From assembly GCF_900169565.1 (NCBI RefSeq), contig NZ_LT828648.1, forward strand, positions 2,516,501 through 2,580,500: a stretch of 64,000 nucleotides of DNA, in the 5' to 3' direction. Below the pieces are notes generated by a model that saw only the letters and a list, made by a program, of their open reading frames with translations, was not told the origin of the DNA and ran no database searches. Shown here one piece after another: positions 34,807 through 44,363 of the stretch. Origin of the DNA: Nitrospira japonica. Lineage in GTDB: Bacteria; Nitrospirota; Nitrospiria; Nitrospirales; Nitrospiraceae. Every line of letters starts with the position of its first letter. The stretch's first letter is position 1. The translations under genes and the position numbers were made by a program.

Positions 34807-35793
34807 ATGAGCGTGTCGAATCAACAGATCGGAATCGGATTGATCGGGGTGGGGCGGCACGGACGCCGGTATTTGGATCATCTGCGGACCGATGTGCCGG
34901 GAGCCGGTGTGGTAGCGGTCTGTCGGAAGCGGACGGGCCTGCCGGCAACCGGGGCATTGGCCGGCCTTTCCCTCTATGCCGACTATCGAGAATTGATCGC
35001 CGACCCGCTGGTGCAGGCGGTCGTGGTGGTGACGGCACCTGCGTTATGCCCCGAGATCTGCCTCGCGGCCGCGGCGGCCGGGAAACCGATACTCATCGAA
35101 AAGCCCCTGGCGAACTCCGGCGCAGAAGCCCGGGCCATGGTGGCCGCCGCCGAGCGGGCCGGCGTCCTGCTGATGACCGCTCAAACCATGCGGTTCGACG
35201 CCACGGTGCTCTCGGCCAAGGCGCAGTTACCGGCCATCGGCCGGCTCAGGCTGGTCGATCTGGTCAATCACGTGGATTCGGCGGCGAGCATTGCGAGCCG
35301 CTCTTCCGGGACGGCCGTCCCGGGAGCGCTTCTCGAAATCGGCGTGCACCTCTTGGATCTCGTGCGGTTCTTCACCGGAGAGGAAGTGGCGCAGGTGGAG
35401 TGCCGGTTGGATCGGCCGGATGGCGCGGTCGAGGCCGCCGCACGTGCGGTGCTGCATACCGCCGATGGCGCGGTCTGTTCGATCGACGCCGCCCGCGTGG
35501 ACACGGGACGAATCGGCACCATGCAATGGGAGGGAACGGAAGGCACGGTGACCGCGGATTGGGTCAGGCGAACCGTGACCTGCCGCATCGGAGGGGGGCG
35601 TCCACGCCAGTGGACGGTCGAGCCGGCGCCGACCATCGTGGCCGTTCTGCGCGCCTTTCTCTATGCGATCCGGACGAACACCCAGCCGCCGGTGAGCGGA
35701 GTAGACGGTTGCCGCGCCGTCGAATTGGCGGACGCCTGCTATCGGTCGGCGGCATTGGGTGGGACGGCCGTGTCTGTGCAGGAATTCCCCTGA
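34807..35793 (+). CDS. Gfo/Idh/MocA family NAD(P)-dependent oxidoreductase
   Basis: The 328-residue protein has an N-terminal Rossmann fold (IGLIGVGRHGRRYLDHL), the family motif ILIEKPLANSGAEA, and a C-terminal alpha/beta domain with LLEIGVHLLDLVRFFTGEE, close to the usual GxHxxD pattern. Members oxidise or reduce sugars, inositols and related compounds; the substrate here is unknown. The ATG at 34807 is chosen at the Rossmann start. Frames upstream (from 34357) overlap the divergent gene and are rejected. Confidence 0.88.
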   Translation: MSVSNQQIGIGLIGVGRHGRRYLDHLRTDVPGAGVVAVCRKRTGLPATGALAGLSLYADYRELIADPLVQAVVVVTAPALCPEICLAAAAAGKPILIEKPLANSGAEARAMVAAAERAGVLLMTAQTMRFDATVLSAKAQLPAIGRLRLVDLVNHVDSAASIASRSSGTAVPGALLEIGVHLLDLVRFFTGEEVAQVECRLDRPDGAVEAAARAVLHTADGAVCSIDAARVDTGRIGTMQWEGTEGTVTADWVRRTVTCRIGGGRPRQWTVEPAPTIVAVLRAFLYAIRTNTQPPVSGVDGCRAVELADACYRSAALGGTAVSVQEFP

Positions 35794-35820
35794 CGCCGTC
35801 GTGGCGCGGCGCGGACGAGT

Positions 35821-36057
35821 TTAGGTATCGGCCACGATGTGGGTGTCCGTTTCCTCGACGCCGTCAATCTGGTGAATTTTTGTGATGACCACGTCGGACA
35901 GCGCGCGCTCGTCGTTGACGCTGATGAATACGAAGATGTCCGGTTGTCCGAAACAGGAGTGAGCCTGTTCCACGCCGGTCAATCGTTTGAGGGATTGGAG
36001 CACGTCCTTGGTTCGCCCCGCTTTTACCTTGATCAGAATGTAGGCCTTGGTTGCCAT
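35821..36057 (-). CDS. Lrp/AsnC-type ligand-binding domain protein (RAM only)
   Basis: The 78-residue protein is a stand-alone RAM/Lrp ligand-binding domain: KAYILIKVKAGRTKDVLQSL, GVEQAHSCFGQPDIFVFI, TKIHQIDGVEETDTHIV. It has no helix-turn-helix, so it cannot bind DNA by itself. Such proteins form beta-barrel dimers and bind amino acids or other small molecules. A strong ribosome site (GGAGGAGG) precedes the ATG at 36057; the longer frame upstream lies in the neighbour. Confidence 0.88.
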   Translation of the reverse strand: MATKAYILIKVKAGRTKDVLQSLKRLTGVEQAHSCFGQPDIFVFISVNDERALSDVVITKIHQIDGVEETDTHIVADT

Positions 36058-36079
36058 AGTCCTCCTCCTTGTCTGGTCG

Positions 36080-36634
36080 TCATGACCGCCCTCCCGGCAT
36101 GTCCCGGCGTCGCTCGGCGAACACCTCCTCGATCTCCCGCCCTCGATTCCGATATTCACGGCGAGCCTGATCGAACAATCCGGTCAAAAACTCGAAATCC
36201 TGCAGCGTAAGGTTGAACGCGGAAAATCCCGCGGCGAGTTTCTCCAAATCGCCGGGATCGGCTGAACGCCGGCGCTCCGCGAGTGCCGCCAGCACCGTCC
36301 CCGTCCATCCGGTCTTGGCAAAGGCGGCTTGCTCCGGTGCGGCTTGCGCTTCGCCGACGTGCGTGACCAATGCCTGATGGAAAAATTCATGAACCGCCGG
36401 ATTGGTGCTCTTTGCGAAGACCGATTGGAATTGAATGACGACCCTGATGACATGGTTGGCCTCCGGCGTGCCTTCAGGCGGCAGGATCCGGGCGTCTTCC
36501 AGCGTAGCGAGCAGGGCCATGGCCGATCCGACATGTTGTGAAGGGGCTCGCCCTTCTGCTCCCGCGGAGACGGCGGAGAGCACCATCGTCGAGGTGGCGA
36601 CGGCGAGAAGGAGGAGTAGGGACCGGATCAACAT
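36080..36634 (-). CDS. Secreted hypothetical protein
   Basis: The 184-residue protein has a signal peptide (LIRSLLLLLAVATSTMVLSAVSAGAEG). The mature region is helical (VIRVVIQFQSVFAKSTNPAVHEFFHQALVTHVG, FNLTLQDFEFLTGLFDQARREYR). The family is not recognised. The start at 36634 gives a proper signal peptide; the longer frame upstream is rejected. It lies 22 bp before the RAM-domain gene and is likely co-transcribed with it. Confidence 0.6.
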   Translation of the reverse strand: MLIRSLLLLLAVATSTMVLSAVSAGAEGRAPSQHVGSAMALLATLEDARILPPEGTPEANHVIRVVIQFQSVFAKSTNPAVHEFFHQALVTHVGEAQAAPEQAAFAKTGWTGTVLAALAERRRSADPGDLEKLAAGFSAFNLTLQDFEFLTGLFDQARREYRNRGREIEEVFAERRRDMPGGRS

Positions 36635-36750
36635 GGGCGGATTATACAGAAGTCCATAGCTTCTGGAAGGAGTGGAAGAGAGCCCCAAGATTCGGCATAT
36701 CATGGTAGGGATAAATGGAACCATTTTCCTGTATTTACAAGATGTTATGG

Positions 36751-36779
36751 TTGCACGGCTTGAGTCGGATTTCTATAAT
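36751..36779 (+). promoter_or_regulatory. Sigma-70-type promoter of comM
   Basis: TTGCAC and a perfect TATAAT are spaced by 17 bp, upstream of the comM start. Only three of six -35 bases match the consensus. Confidence 0.5.
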
Positions 36780-36808
36780 CCTCCCCGTGTCGATGTGATT
36801 CGGGGAGG
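36780..36808 (+). promoter_or_regulatory. Inverted repeat covering the comM ribosome site
   Basis: CCTCCCCG and CGGGGAGG form a perfect 8-bp inverted repeat with a 13-base loop. The right arm contains the comM ribosome site (GGGGAGGA). The left arm starts at the base after the -10 box, near where transcription would begin. Confidence 0.5.
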
Positions 36809-36820
36809 ACAATCGAACTG

Positions 36821-38350
36821 ATGTTGGCCAAGGTGCTGAGCGTCGCACTTGTCGGACTCGATGCGCATTTGATTGAGGTGGAAGTCGATATTGCCGGCGG
36901 GCTCCCGCAATTTTCCGTCGTCGGTCTTCCTGATGCGACGGTCCGTGAGAGCCGCGATCGGGTGCGCTCTGCGCTCAAGAACACGGGTTTTCACTTTCCG
37001 GCCAAGAAGATCACCGTCAATCTGGCCCCGGCGGACGTGAAGAAAGAGGGAGCCGGTCTGGACCTGGCCATCGCCATTGGAATCCTTGTTGCCGAGGAAC
37101 TCGTGCCGGCCGACCGCGTCCTCCGACGCGTACTGGTCGGAGAGCTGTCGCTGGACGGTCACATCAAGCCGGTGCCCGGGGCGCTCTCCATCGGAATCGC
37201 CTGCGGCCGTGAGTACGGTCTTCTTCTGCCGGCGCGCAACGCCGATGAGGCTGCTCTGGTGGACGGGGTCGTCGCCTATCCGGTTCACACGCTTCCTGAA
37301 GCGGTGGGATTCTTGCGCGAGACTCAGACGATCGAGCCGGTGGTGACCGATCGGGTCGGGTTTGGAGTGGTTCGACCCGCCGCCGATGAGGACTACGGTG
37401 ACGTCAAGGGGCAGGCTCATGCGAAACGCGCCTTGGAAATTGCGGCAGCCGGCGAGCACAACGTGCTGATGGTCGGACCGCCCGGCTCAGGCAAGACGAT
37501 GCTGGCCAAGCGGCTGCCGACGATTCTGCCGTTGATGAAGCCTGACGAAGCAATCGAGACCACCCGCATTCACAGCGTGGCGGCACAATTGACGGCGGGA
37601 AGTGCGTTGTTGACCGTTCGGCCGTTCCGGGCGCCGCATCACAGCATTTCGGACGCGGGATTGATCGGGGGTGGAACGATTCCACGCCCCGGAGAGGTAT
37701 CCCTGGCCCACAACGGCGTCCTGTTCCTTGACGAATCGCCGGAATTCAGGCGGCCGGTACTCGATGCGTTGCGCCAGCCCCTGGAGGACGGACATGTGAC
37801 GCTGACCAGGGTCAGCGGATCGTTGCGGTATCCCGCCCGATTCATGCTGGTGGCGGCCATGAATCCTTGCCCTTGCGGATACTATGGCGACCGGTCGAAA
37901 GAATGCGTGTGTACTCCCCACCAGATCCGGCGATATCGAGCCAGGCTTTCGGGGCCGTTGCAGGATCGGATCGACATTCATATCGAAGTTCCTCCGGTAC
38001 CGGTGCGCGAATTTCATGACCGCGGCGCCGAACCCGAATCTTCTTCCGCCATCCGCACCCGGGTGCTGGAGGCGCGGGACCGGCAATCCGCGCGGTACCG
38101 GGACGACGGGATTCATACCAATGCCCAGTTGAAGCCGAGGCTGGTGAAGCGGTATTGTGGCCTGGATCATTCGGGGCGGGAACTGCTGGAGCGCGCCATG
38201 TCCAAGCTCGGTTTGTCGGCAAGGGCGCACGGCCGGATTCTCCGGGTCGCCCGGACAATCGCGGATCTGGCCGGCTGCGAACGGATCGACCCCGTGCACG
38301 TAGCCGAAGCGATCCAGTATCGAAGTCTGGATCGTCGTCTGGAGCTTTGA
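36821..38350 (+). CDS. comM: Mg-chelatase-like AAA+ ATPase ComM/YifB
   Basis: The 509-residue protein has the N-terminal ChlI-like domain (GGLPQFSVVGLPDATVRESRDRVRSAL), an AAA+ core (Walker A GPPGSGKTMLAKRLP, Walker B LFLDESPEF) and the Cys-rich MNPCPCGYYGD...CVC segment with the C-terminal Mg_chelatase helical part. ComM is a helicase-like motor for branch migration in DNA uptake and recombination. Spacing from its ribosome site to the ATG is about 11 bases. Confidence 0.95.
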   Translation: MLAKVLSVALVGLDAHLIEVEVDIAGGLPQFSVVGLPDATVRESRDRVRSALKNTGFHFPAKKITVNLAPADVKKEGAGLDLAIAIGILVAEELVPADRVLRRVLVGELSLDGHIKPVPGALSIGIACGREYGLLLPARNADEAALVDGVVAYPVHTLPEAVGFLRETQTIEPVVTDRVGFGVVRPAADEDYGDVKGQAHAKRALEIAAAGEHNVLMVGPPGSGKTMLAKRLPTILPLMKPDEAIETTRIHSVAAQLTAGSALLTVRPFRAPHHSISDAGLIGGGTIPRPGEVSLAHNGVLFLDESPEFRRPVLDALRQPLEDGHVTLTRVSGSLRYPARFMLVAAMNPCPCGYYGDRSKECVCTPHQIRRYRARLSGPLQDRIDIHIEVPPVPVREFHDRGAEPESSSAIRTRVLEARDRQSARYRDDGIHTNAQLKPRLVKRYCGLDHSGRELLERAMSKLGLSARAHGRILRVARTIADLAGCERIDPVHVAEAIQYRSLDRRLEL

Positions 38351-38359
38351 ACGACCGTC

Positions 38360-38575
38360 ATGGTGTCGGCACTCAAAGTCTTTCTGTGGTGGTTCGTGAT
38401 CGGCGCGACGATGGCCTTGGCGGTCATCATGCTGCAGGGAGGCATCCGTGAAGTCATGCAAGCCCAAGGCTCCGTGTGGGAGTTGAAGCTGGTTGAATTG
38501 ATGACGACGATCATGGGCGGCGGGCTTCTCGGAGGCTGCATCGCCCTGATTCTCGATCGGATCAAGAAATCTTAA
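38360..38575 (+). CDS. Small membrane protein
   Basis: The 71-residue protein has two hydrophobic segments (VFLWWFVIGATMALAVIML and LMTTIMGGGLLGGCIALIL) and a basic C-terminal tail (DRIKKS). It starts 9 bases after the comM stop and could be co-transcribed. The family is not recognised. Confidence 0.55.
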   Translation: MVSALKVFLWWFVIGATMALAVIMLQGGIREVMQAQGSVWELKLVELMTTIMGGGLLGGCIALILDRIKKS

Positions 38576-38612
38576 TGAGCGCGGGTAATTAAGGACAAGG
38601 GCATGTGAGGGT

Positions 38613-39041
38613 ATGATGGATATGGAAATCGGTTCGAATGTGTACCGCAATACCAATGGCACGGTGGAGATCGAGGGAATTCCGCAGGTTCAAATCGAAT
38701 TGAAGGAGCCGTCCAAGGCCGTGCTGGTCAGTTTTGCGCTCTTCGACGCCAACGGCAAGATGATCGCCAAATTGGTGGACAGCACCCTGACCTTCAACGA
38801 GCGGCGCGCGTATGAACTCGACAAGACCCCCACGCGTCTGACTCTGATGCATTCGGAGTCCAAGAACGTCGTGCTGCAAATCGACGTAAAATCCCCGAAT
38901 CAGGTCGTCTTCAGCAAAGCGGGGTTCCATTCGATCAAGGGGCACCTGTTGGAGGTCTCCGAGAAAGAATGGAAGATCGATCGGCAAAAGAGCAGCGGAG
39001 CCATGGAGGACGTCAACGGCGGCTCCGTCAAGATCGGCTAG
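38613..39041 (+). CDS. Hypothetical protein, beta-rich
   Basis: The 142-residue soluble protein has repeated strand-like segments ([62 protein letters not shown]). No signal peptide or known family is seen. Its last 14 bases overlap the convergent clpB end. Confidence 0.5.
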   Translation: MMDMEIGSNVYRNTNGTVEIEGIPQVQIELKEPSKAVLVSFALFDANGKMIAKLVDSTLTFNERRAYELDKTPTRLTLMHSESKNVVLQIDVKSPNQVVFSKAGFHSIKGHLLEVSEKEWKIDRQKSSGAMEDVNGGSVKIG

Positions 39042-41643
39042 CCGGCGCCTCCGAACCGGCCAACGGCACAATCACGATCCGATCGCCTTTGAGATCCACC
39101 GCCGCGGTGTCGCCGTCCCGTAATTCTCCTTTGACCAATTGCCGCGCAATCGGGGTTTCGATCTCCTGCTGAATCAGCCGCTTGAGCGGGCGTGCGCCGT
39201 AGACCGGGTCATAACCCCGCTTCCCCAACTGTCCAAGCGCTTCCGGCGTGATCGTCAGCGTGATGCGCCGTTCCGCCAGTCTCAGCCGCAGCCGCTCCAG
39301 CTGAATGTCCACGATCCTGGTGAGCTGATCGGTTTCCAAGGCGTGGAAGACCACGGTCTCGTCGATCCGGTTCAAAAACTCCGGACGGAAGTGCCGCCGG
39401 AGTTCGCCCATGACCACGTCACGCACCTCTTCATAGGTCGATCGCTTTCGCTGGGCTTCCAGAATTTGTGGACTGCCGATATTGGACGTCATGATGAGCA
39501 CGGTGTTCTTGAAATCGACCGTCCTGCCCTGCGAGTCGGTCAACCGCCCGTCGTCCAAGACTTGAAGGAGCACGTTGAAGACGTCGTGATGCGCTTTCTC
39601 GATCTCGTCGAAGAGAATCACCGAGAACGGGTGGCGGCGCACGGCTTCCGTGAGCTGGCCGCCCTCTTCGTACCCGACGTAGCCGGGCGGCGCGCCGATC
39701 AATCTGGCGACCGTGTGCTTTTCCATGTATTCCGACATGTCGATCCGGATCAGATTGGCTTCGTCGTCGAACAACGTCGCGGCCAGGGCCCGTGCGAGCT
39801 CCGTCTTGCCGACGCCGGTGGGACCCAGGAACAAGAACGAACCGATCGGCCGGTTGGGATCCTTGATGCCCGAACGCGCGCGCAGCACGGCGTCGGCGAC
39901 GGCCTGAACCGCCTCGTCCTGGCCGACGACCCGTTGATGGAGCAGTTCTTCGAGCTTCATCAGCTTTTCGAGCTCGCCTTCCATCAGTCGGGACACCGGA
40001 ATGCCGGTCCAACGGCTGACGATCGCCGCGATGTCGTCCTCGTCGACTTCCTCCTTCAACAGACGGCTCTCACCCTGTTTCTTGCCGAGCTGTTGCTGCT
40101 CGATGGCCAACTCCCGCTCGAGTCGCGGCAGTTCGCCGTAGCGTAATTCGGCCACGCGATTGAGATCGTACGCCCGTTCCGCTTTTTCGATGGCGAGCTT
40201 GATCTCTTCGATCGCTTCCCTGGTTTTGCGCAGGCGAGAGACCGAGGTCTTTTCGGAGTCCCACCTGGTTTTCAGCGCCTGAAAGTCCCGTTGTTTCTCC
40301 TGGAGCTCCTGCTCCAGCGTCGCCAAGCGGGCCTGACTGGCCTGATCCTTTTCCCGGCGCAGCGCTTCGCGTTCGATTTCCAACTGGAGGACCTTACGGG
40401 AGACCTCGTCCAGTTCGGCCGGGAGGCTGTCGATTTCGGTCCGCAGGCGGGCGGCAGCCTCGTCGACGAGATCGATGGCCTTGTCCGGAAGGAAACGATC
40501 CGCGATATAGCGATGCGAGAGCTTGGCCGCCGCCACCAGCGCGGCATCCTTGATGCGGACGCCGTGATGCACCTCGTACCGCTCTTTCAATCCGCGAAGG
40601 ATGGAAATCGTGTCCTCGACGGTGGGTTGATCGACCAGCACGGTTTGAAAACGGCGTTCCAGGGCCGCGTCTTTCTCGATGTGCTTGCGGTATTCGGTCA
40701 GCGTCGTGGCGCCGATCAGATGGAGCTCGCCGCGGGCCAGCATCGGCTTCAGCAGGTTGGCCGCATCCATTGCCCCTTCCGCCGCTCCCGCACCGACCAC
40801 CGTGTGCAACTCGTCGATGAACAGTAAAATTTGTCCCTGCGACGCCTGGATCTCCTTGAGCACCGCCTTGATGCGCTCTTCGAACTCGCCGCGAAACTTG
40901 GCGCCGGCCACCAGGGCGCCCATGTCGAGCGATACGACACGTTTGTGTTTGAGTCCCTCGGGGACGTCGCCCTTGACGATACGGATGGCCAAGCCTTCGA
41001 CGATGGCGGTCTTGCCGACCCCCGGTTCTCCGATGAGCACGGGATTGTTTTTGGTACGACGGGACAGGATTTGGATGACGCGGCGTATCTCTTCGTCTCG
41101 ACCGATGACGGGGTCCAATTTGCCCTGCGTAGCGAGCTTGGTCAGGTCCCGGCCGTATTTTTCGAGCGACTGATAGGTGCCTTCCGGATCTTGACTGGTC
41201 ACGCGTTGATTACCCCGCACCTGTTGGAGTGCGCCCAGCAACCGGTCGCGCGACAGTCCCAGCTTCCTGAGAACGCCGCCCTCCTGCATCATGGCCAAAA
41301 GTACGTGCTCCACGCTGAGATAGTCGTCCTTCAACGTCCGCTGTTCGTCTTCGGCTTTGGTCAGAACCTGATTGAGCCGGGGGGTGATGTGCAACTGTCC
41401 GGGACCGCCGCTGGCTCCCTGGACCTGGGGCATCTTCGACAGCGCCTGCTCCGCCGCCTGCTTGACGGCTTGAACGGAGACGCCTGCCTGTTCACAGAGG
41501 GTCGGGACGATGCCGCCGTCCTGTTCCAGCAGGGCCAGCAGCAGGTGTTCGACTTCCATGCCCTGATGATTCCGCTTCATGGCCTGGGCGGACGCGGATT
41601 GTAAGGCTTCCTGGAGCTTGACCGTGGCGCGATTCATATCCAT
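39028..41643 (-). CDS. clpB: Disaggregase chaperone ClpB
   Basis: The 871-residue Hsp100 protein has the Clp N-domain, first AAA+ domain ([15 protein letters not shown]), the long coiled-coil middle domain (about 405-530), and the second AAA+ domain ([42 protein letters not shown]). It rescues aggregated proteins with DnaK. A ribosome site (GGAGGAG) precedes the ATG. No CIRCE element is seen nearby. Confidence 0.97.
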   Translation of the reverse strand: MDMNRATVKLQEALQSASAQAMKRNHQGMEVEHLLLALLEQDGGIVPTLCEQAGVSVQAVKQAAEQALSKMPQVQGASGGPGQLHITPRLNQVLTKAEDEQRTLKDDYLSVEHVLLAMMQEGGVLRKLGLSRDRLLGALQQVRGNQRVTSQDPEGTYQSLEKYGRDLTKLATQGKLDPVIGRDEEIRRVIQILSRRTKNNPVLIGEPGVGKTAIVEGLAIRIVKGDVPEGLKHKRVVSLDMGALVAGAKFRGEFEERIKAVLKEIQASQGQILLFIDELHTVVGAGAAEGAMDAANLLKPMLARGELHLIGATTLTEYRKHIEKDAALERRFQTVLVDQPTVEDTISILRGLKERYEVHHGVRIKDAALVAAAKLSHRYIADRFLPDKAIDLVDEAAARLRTEIDSLPAELDEVSRKVLQLEIEREALRREKDQASQARLATLEQELQEKQRDFQALKTRWDSEKTSVSRLRKTREAIEEIKLAIEKAERAYDLNRVAELRYGELPRLERELAIEQQQLGKKQGESRLLKEEVDEDDIAAIVSRWTGIPVSRLMEGELEKLMKLEELLHQRVVGQDEAVQAVADAVLRARSGIKDPNRPIGSFLFLGPTGVGKTELARALAATLFDDEANLIRIDMSEYMEKHTVARLIGAPPGYVGYEEGGQLTEAVRRHPFSVILFDEIEKAHHDVFNVLLQVLDDGRLTDSQGRTVDFKNTVLIMTSNIGSPQILEAQRKRSTYEEVRDVVMGELRRHFRPEFLNRIDETVVFHALETDQLTRIVDIQLERLRLRLAERRITLTITPEALGQLGKRGYDPVYGARPLKRLIQQEIETPIARQLVKGELRDGDTAAVDLKGDRIVIVPLAGSEAPASRS

Positions 41644-41762
41644 AGGGGGCGTCTCCTCCGTCGGAATGTCACTCTGGCTTCACATAATCATGTGGCTTGC
41701 CCAAGTCAATGCCTTAGCGCACAGAGTCGTGGGCCGGTTTGCCGCCCGGAACACTGACGGTT

Positions 41763-41789
41763 GTCATTCCGGCTGAAGCGGGAATCCAG
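41763..41789. repeat. REP-like palindromic repeat
   Basis: The element has ATTCC and GGAAT arms with an inner GCT/AGC pair around a GA loop. This matches the short imperfect palindromes (GTCATTCC...GGAATCC) that are scattered between genes in many bacterial genomes. It lies in the clpB upstream gap. I see only this copy. Confidence 0.4.
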
Positions 41790-41875
41790 TCACAGCCTGC
41801 TTTTCAACATTGTGCCCACCGGCAAGCGCAGCGCGCGCTTGACCAGCCGGCCTTGGCCTCGCTATTGTCGCCGTC

Positions 41876-42706
41876 ATGGCTGAAATCGTGACGGCGACCG
41901 TCAATTTGTACCGGCAGGCCCTTCGGAAGACCTGGCAATCGCTCGTCCGGGGCTGGATCATCATGGTGGCCCTCATCGGATTCATGCTGATCCTGGCTGT
42001 GACCACTCAGCTGGCGGGGCCGTTGGGTATCGCCGGAGGGTTCCTCCTCGGAGCGGTCAACGCCTTGCTCGTGGGGGCGGTTCTCAGTTTGATCGAGCAA
42101 TCGATCTCCTATGGTCGCACGCTCACCCTGCGCGATGTGTTCGATAGTTTCGGCCGGTACTTTTGGGACGTGATCGGAGTCGGATTCGTTCTCTGGCTGC
42201 CGCTGTTGGCCTTGGAAATGGGAACCCAAACCAATCCGTACGGCCCCTTCCTGTCCTATGCCGTCCTGGTACTATTGTTCCTGCTGCTGAATCCCGCCCC
42301 CGAAGTCATCTATCAGGTTCACCACGATTCTCCGCTCGACGTCATGAAGACATCCTACGAGTTCGTCTTGGAAAATTGGATGGAGTGGTTCCTCCCCATT
42401 GCCGTGCTCCTGATCCCGATCGTCCTGTCTCCTGCCGGTGTTCGGGAGGTGTTCTCGCTATCGAGCCGGGCGGGACGGGGGGCGGGCCTGGATTTTTTTC
42501 AGTTGCTCGTGCTGCCGTTCACGATCTTGGGCGGATGGCTCGGCTATCTCGGTATCCCTTCGGCCATGAGCTGGTATCTGCTATTGCTACTGACGCCTCC
42601 CATGGCCGTCGCCATGCTGCTGTTTCGTGGCCATCTTTTTGCATTGTTGTCAGGGTCCTCCCGTCGTCAACGGCGTTTCGCTTCCCAGCACTATCGGGGC
42701 GAGTAA
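41876..42706 (+). CDS. Multi-pass membrane protein
   Basis: The 276-residue protein has about six hydrophobic segments (GWIIMVALIGFMLILAV, GGFLLGAVNALLVGAVLSLI, DVIGVGFVLWLPLLALEM, FLSYAVLVLLFLLL, FLPIAVLLIPIVL, FQLLVLPFTILGGWLGYL) and a basic tail (RRQRRFASQHYRGE). The family is not recognised. It lies between clpB and a two-component operon. Confidence 0.55.
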   Translation: MAEIVTATVNLYRQALRKTWQSLVRGWIIMVALIGFMLILAVTTQLAGPLGIAGGFLLGAVNALLVGAVLSLIEQSISYGRTLTLRDVFDSFGRYFWDVIGVGFVLWLPLLALEMGTQTNPYGPFLSYAVLVLLFLLLNPAPEVIYQVHHDSPLDVMKTSYEFVLENWMEWFLPIAVLLIPIVLSPAGVREVFSLSSRAGRGAGLDFFQLLVLPFTILGGWLGYLGIPSAMSWYLLLLLTPPMAVAMLLFRGHLFALLSGSSRRQRRFASQHYRGE

Positions 42707-42806
42707 ATTTCACCAGCATCGGGACGGCCCGGCGAAGAGGAATCTGCCTCGTTCGGCAGCATTCTGACCTCCATCAAGGGATGTGGATGGAAGCCGAATT
42801 TTTCCA

Positions 42807-42826
42807 TTTGCCTTGAGGTAGGCAAA
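42807..42826 (+). promoter_or_regulatory. Inverted repeat upstream of the histidine kinase operon
   Basis: TTTGCCT and AGGCAAA form a perfect 7-bp inverted repeat with a 6-base spacer, 64 bp upstream of the kinase start. It could be an operator or a small hairpin. A weak promoter-like pair (TTGAGG, TATGGA) overlaps it. Confidence 0.35.
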
Positions 42827-42890
42827 CAGGTAGTGTATGGATTTACCTACACGCCCTGCATCTCGCTAGGTCTTCTAAAGGAAGAGGTTG

Positions 42891-44363
42891 GTGCGCCTAT
42901 CGATCTTCTGGCGGATCGTTCTTACCTCCTTGCTCATCATTGTGGTGATGGGAGGGGTGAATCTGTATGCGTTGTTTCAACTGCGCCAGCTCTCCGCCTT
43001 GAGCACCAGTATGGCGGTCCAGCATTATCCGGCGATTGAATCGGCAAAGCGGTTGCTGACCCTGGCATACGTCCAGCTCAACAGTGAGAAGAAATACCTG
43101 GCTGTACGCGATGATACGTTCCTCAAGCATTTCGACGAGGAAGTGGAGGAGTTCCGTCGAGGTATGACCGGGCTGGCGGCGCAGGAAGTTTCTCCGGAGG
43201 GGCTGCAACTCTTGGAGCACGTTCAACGGCTCCAGCAGGAACGCCTGGGCATGTTGAACGTCGAACTGGAGCAGCCGGTTCAGGGCAAGGGGGGAGCATC
43301 TCCGGATTATGAAGGCCGCCGCGATCTCGTCATGGATCAAATGACCACGACGCTCCAACATTATGTGGATTTTCACGAGTCCGGCATCAGTGCCGGAGTC
43401 CGGCGCTCCCTGGAAAGCTCCGCACAGGCGGAGGCCGTCACGGAACAATTGGTCCTGCTCGCGCTGCTGTTCGGGATCGGCCTCGCAGGCATCGCCAGCT
43501 ATACGATCCTGCAGCCTCTGCGCCAGCTTCAGAGTCACATCAAGCAGATCGGACAAGGAAATTTTCGAGAATCGTTGAACATCCGCGCGCCCAGCGAACT
43601 CCGCAGTCTGGTCGACACGGTCAACTGGATGGGAGGCAAGCTTCAGGAACTTGACGATATGAAAGGGGAATTCCTGGCTCACGTGTCCCACGAGTTGAGG
43701 ACACCCATGGCCTCGATCCAGGAGGGGACGCACCTGCTCCTGGACGAGATTCCGGGACCGCTCCAGCCGGAACAGCGCACGACCTTACGGATCATGGCCG
43801 ACAGCAGCCGCCGCCTGATCCATCTGATCTCGACCATCCTCGATCTCTCCAAGATGGATGCCGGCATGATGGAATATCGGATCGTCTCCTCGGATCTCCG
43901 GCGCATCGCCGACATTTCGGTGAATAAGATTCGCTTGCTGGCGGATGCCAAGCACGTTCAACTGGTGGTGGAGTCGCCCGCACAGCGGGTCTGGGTGAAG
44001 GCGGACGCCATTCGTATTGAGCAGGTCTTGGACAATCTGCTATCAAATGCCTTGAAGTTCAGTCCGGAAGGAGGCATTGTGAAGATTCACATGCGGCCGG
44101 ACATGAAGGCCGGGGTTCTCGAGGTTTCCGTATCCGACGTGGGTCCCGGCGTCCCGCCAGACGAATTACCGCATATCTTCGAGCGATTCTATCAGGGACG
44201 TCAGAAAGGCAGGCAGACACTGCCAGGGAGCGGTCTGGGCCTGGCCCTCGCCAAGAAAGTGGTCGAAGCGCACGGAGGACGGATTTGGATCGAAAGCGAG
44301 TTGAAGAAGGGAACAACTGTACGGTTTATCCTACGCCTCACCAAGCGCGGAGGGGCGGCATGA
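42891..44363 (+). CDS. Membrane sensor histidine kinase (GlrK/QseE-like)
   Basis: The roughly 490-residue protein has an N-terminal membrane helix (IVLTSLLIIVVMGGVNLYAL), a helical periplasmic domain, a second helix (LALLFGIGLAGIASYTIL), HAMP, H-box (FLAHVSHELRTPMASIQEGTHLL) and HATPase motifs (LDNLLSNALKFS, SDVGPGVP, GSGLGLALAKK). The EGTxLL after the H-box and the gene order match Escherichia coli GlrK. The start is GTG 42891 or TTG 42888; the next gene overlaps as ATGA. Confidence 0.9.
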   Translation: MRLSIFWRIVLTSLLIIVVMGGVNLYALFQLRQLSALSTSMAVQHYPAIESAKRLLTLAYVQLNSEKKYLAVRDDTFLKHFDEEVEEFRRGMTGLAAQEVSPEGLQLLEHVQRLQQERLGMLNVELEQPVQGKGGASPDYEGRRDLVMDQMTTTLQHYVDFHESGISAGVRRSLESSAQAEAVTEQLVLLALLFGIGLAGIASYTILQPLRQLQSHIKQIGQGNFRESLNIRAPSELRSLVDTVNWMGGKLQELDDMKGEFLAHVSHELRTPMASIQEGTHLLLDEIPGPLQPEQRTTLRIMADSSRRLIHLISTILDLSKMDAGMMEYRIVSSDLRRIADISVNKIRLLADAKHVQLVVESPAQRVWVKADAIRIEQVLDNLLSNALKFSPEGGIVKIHMRPDMKAGVLEVSVSDVGPGVPPDELPHIFERFYQGRQKGRQTLPGSGLGLALAKKVVEAHGGRIWIESELKKGTTVRFILRLTKRGGAA

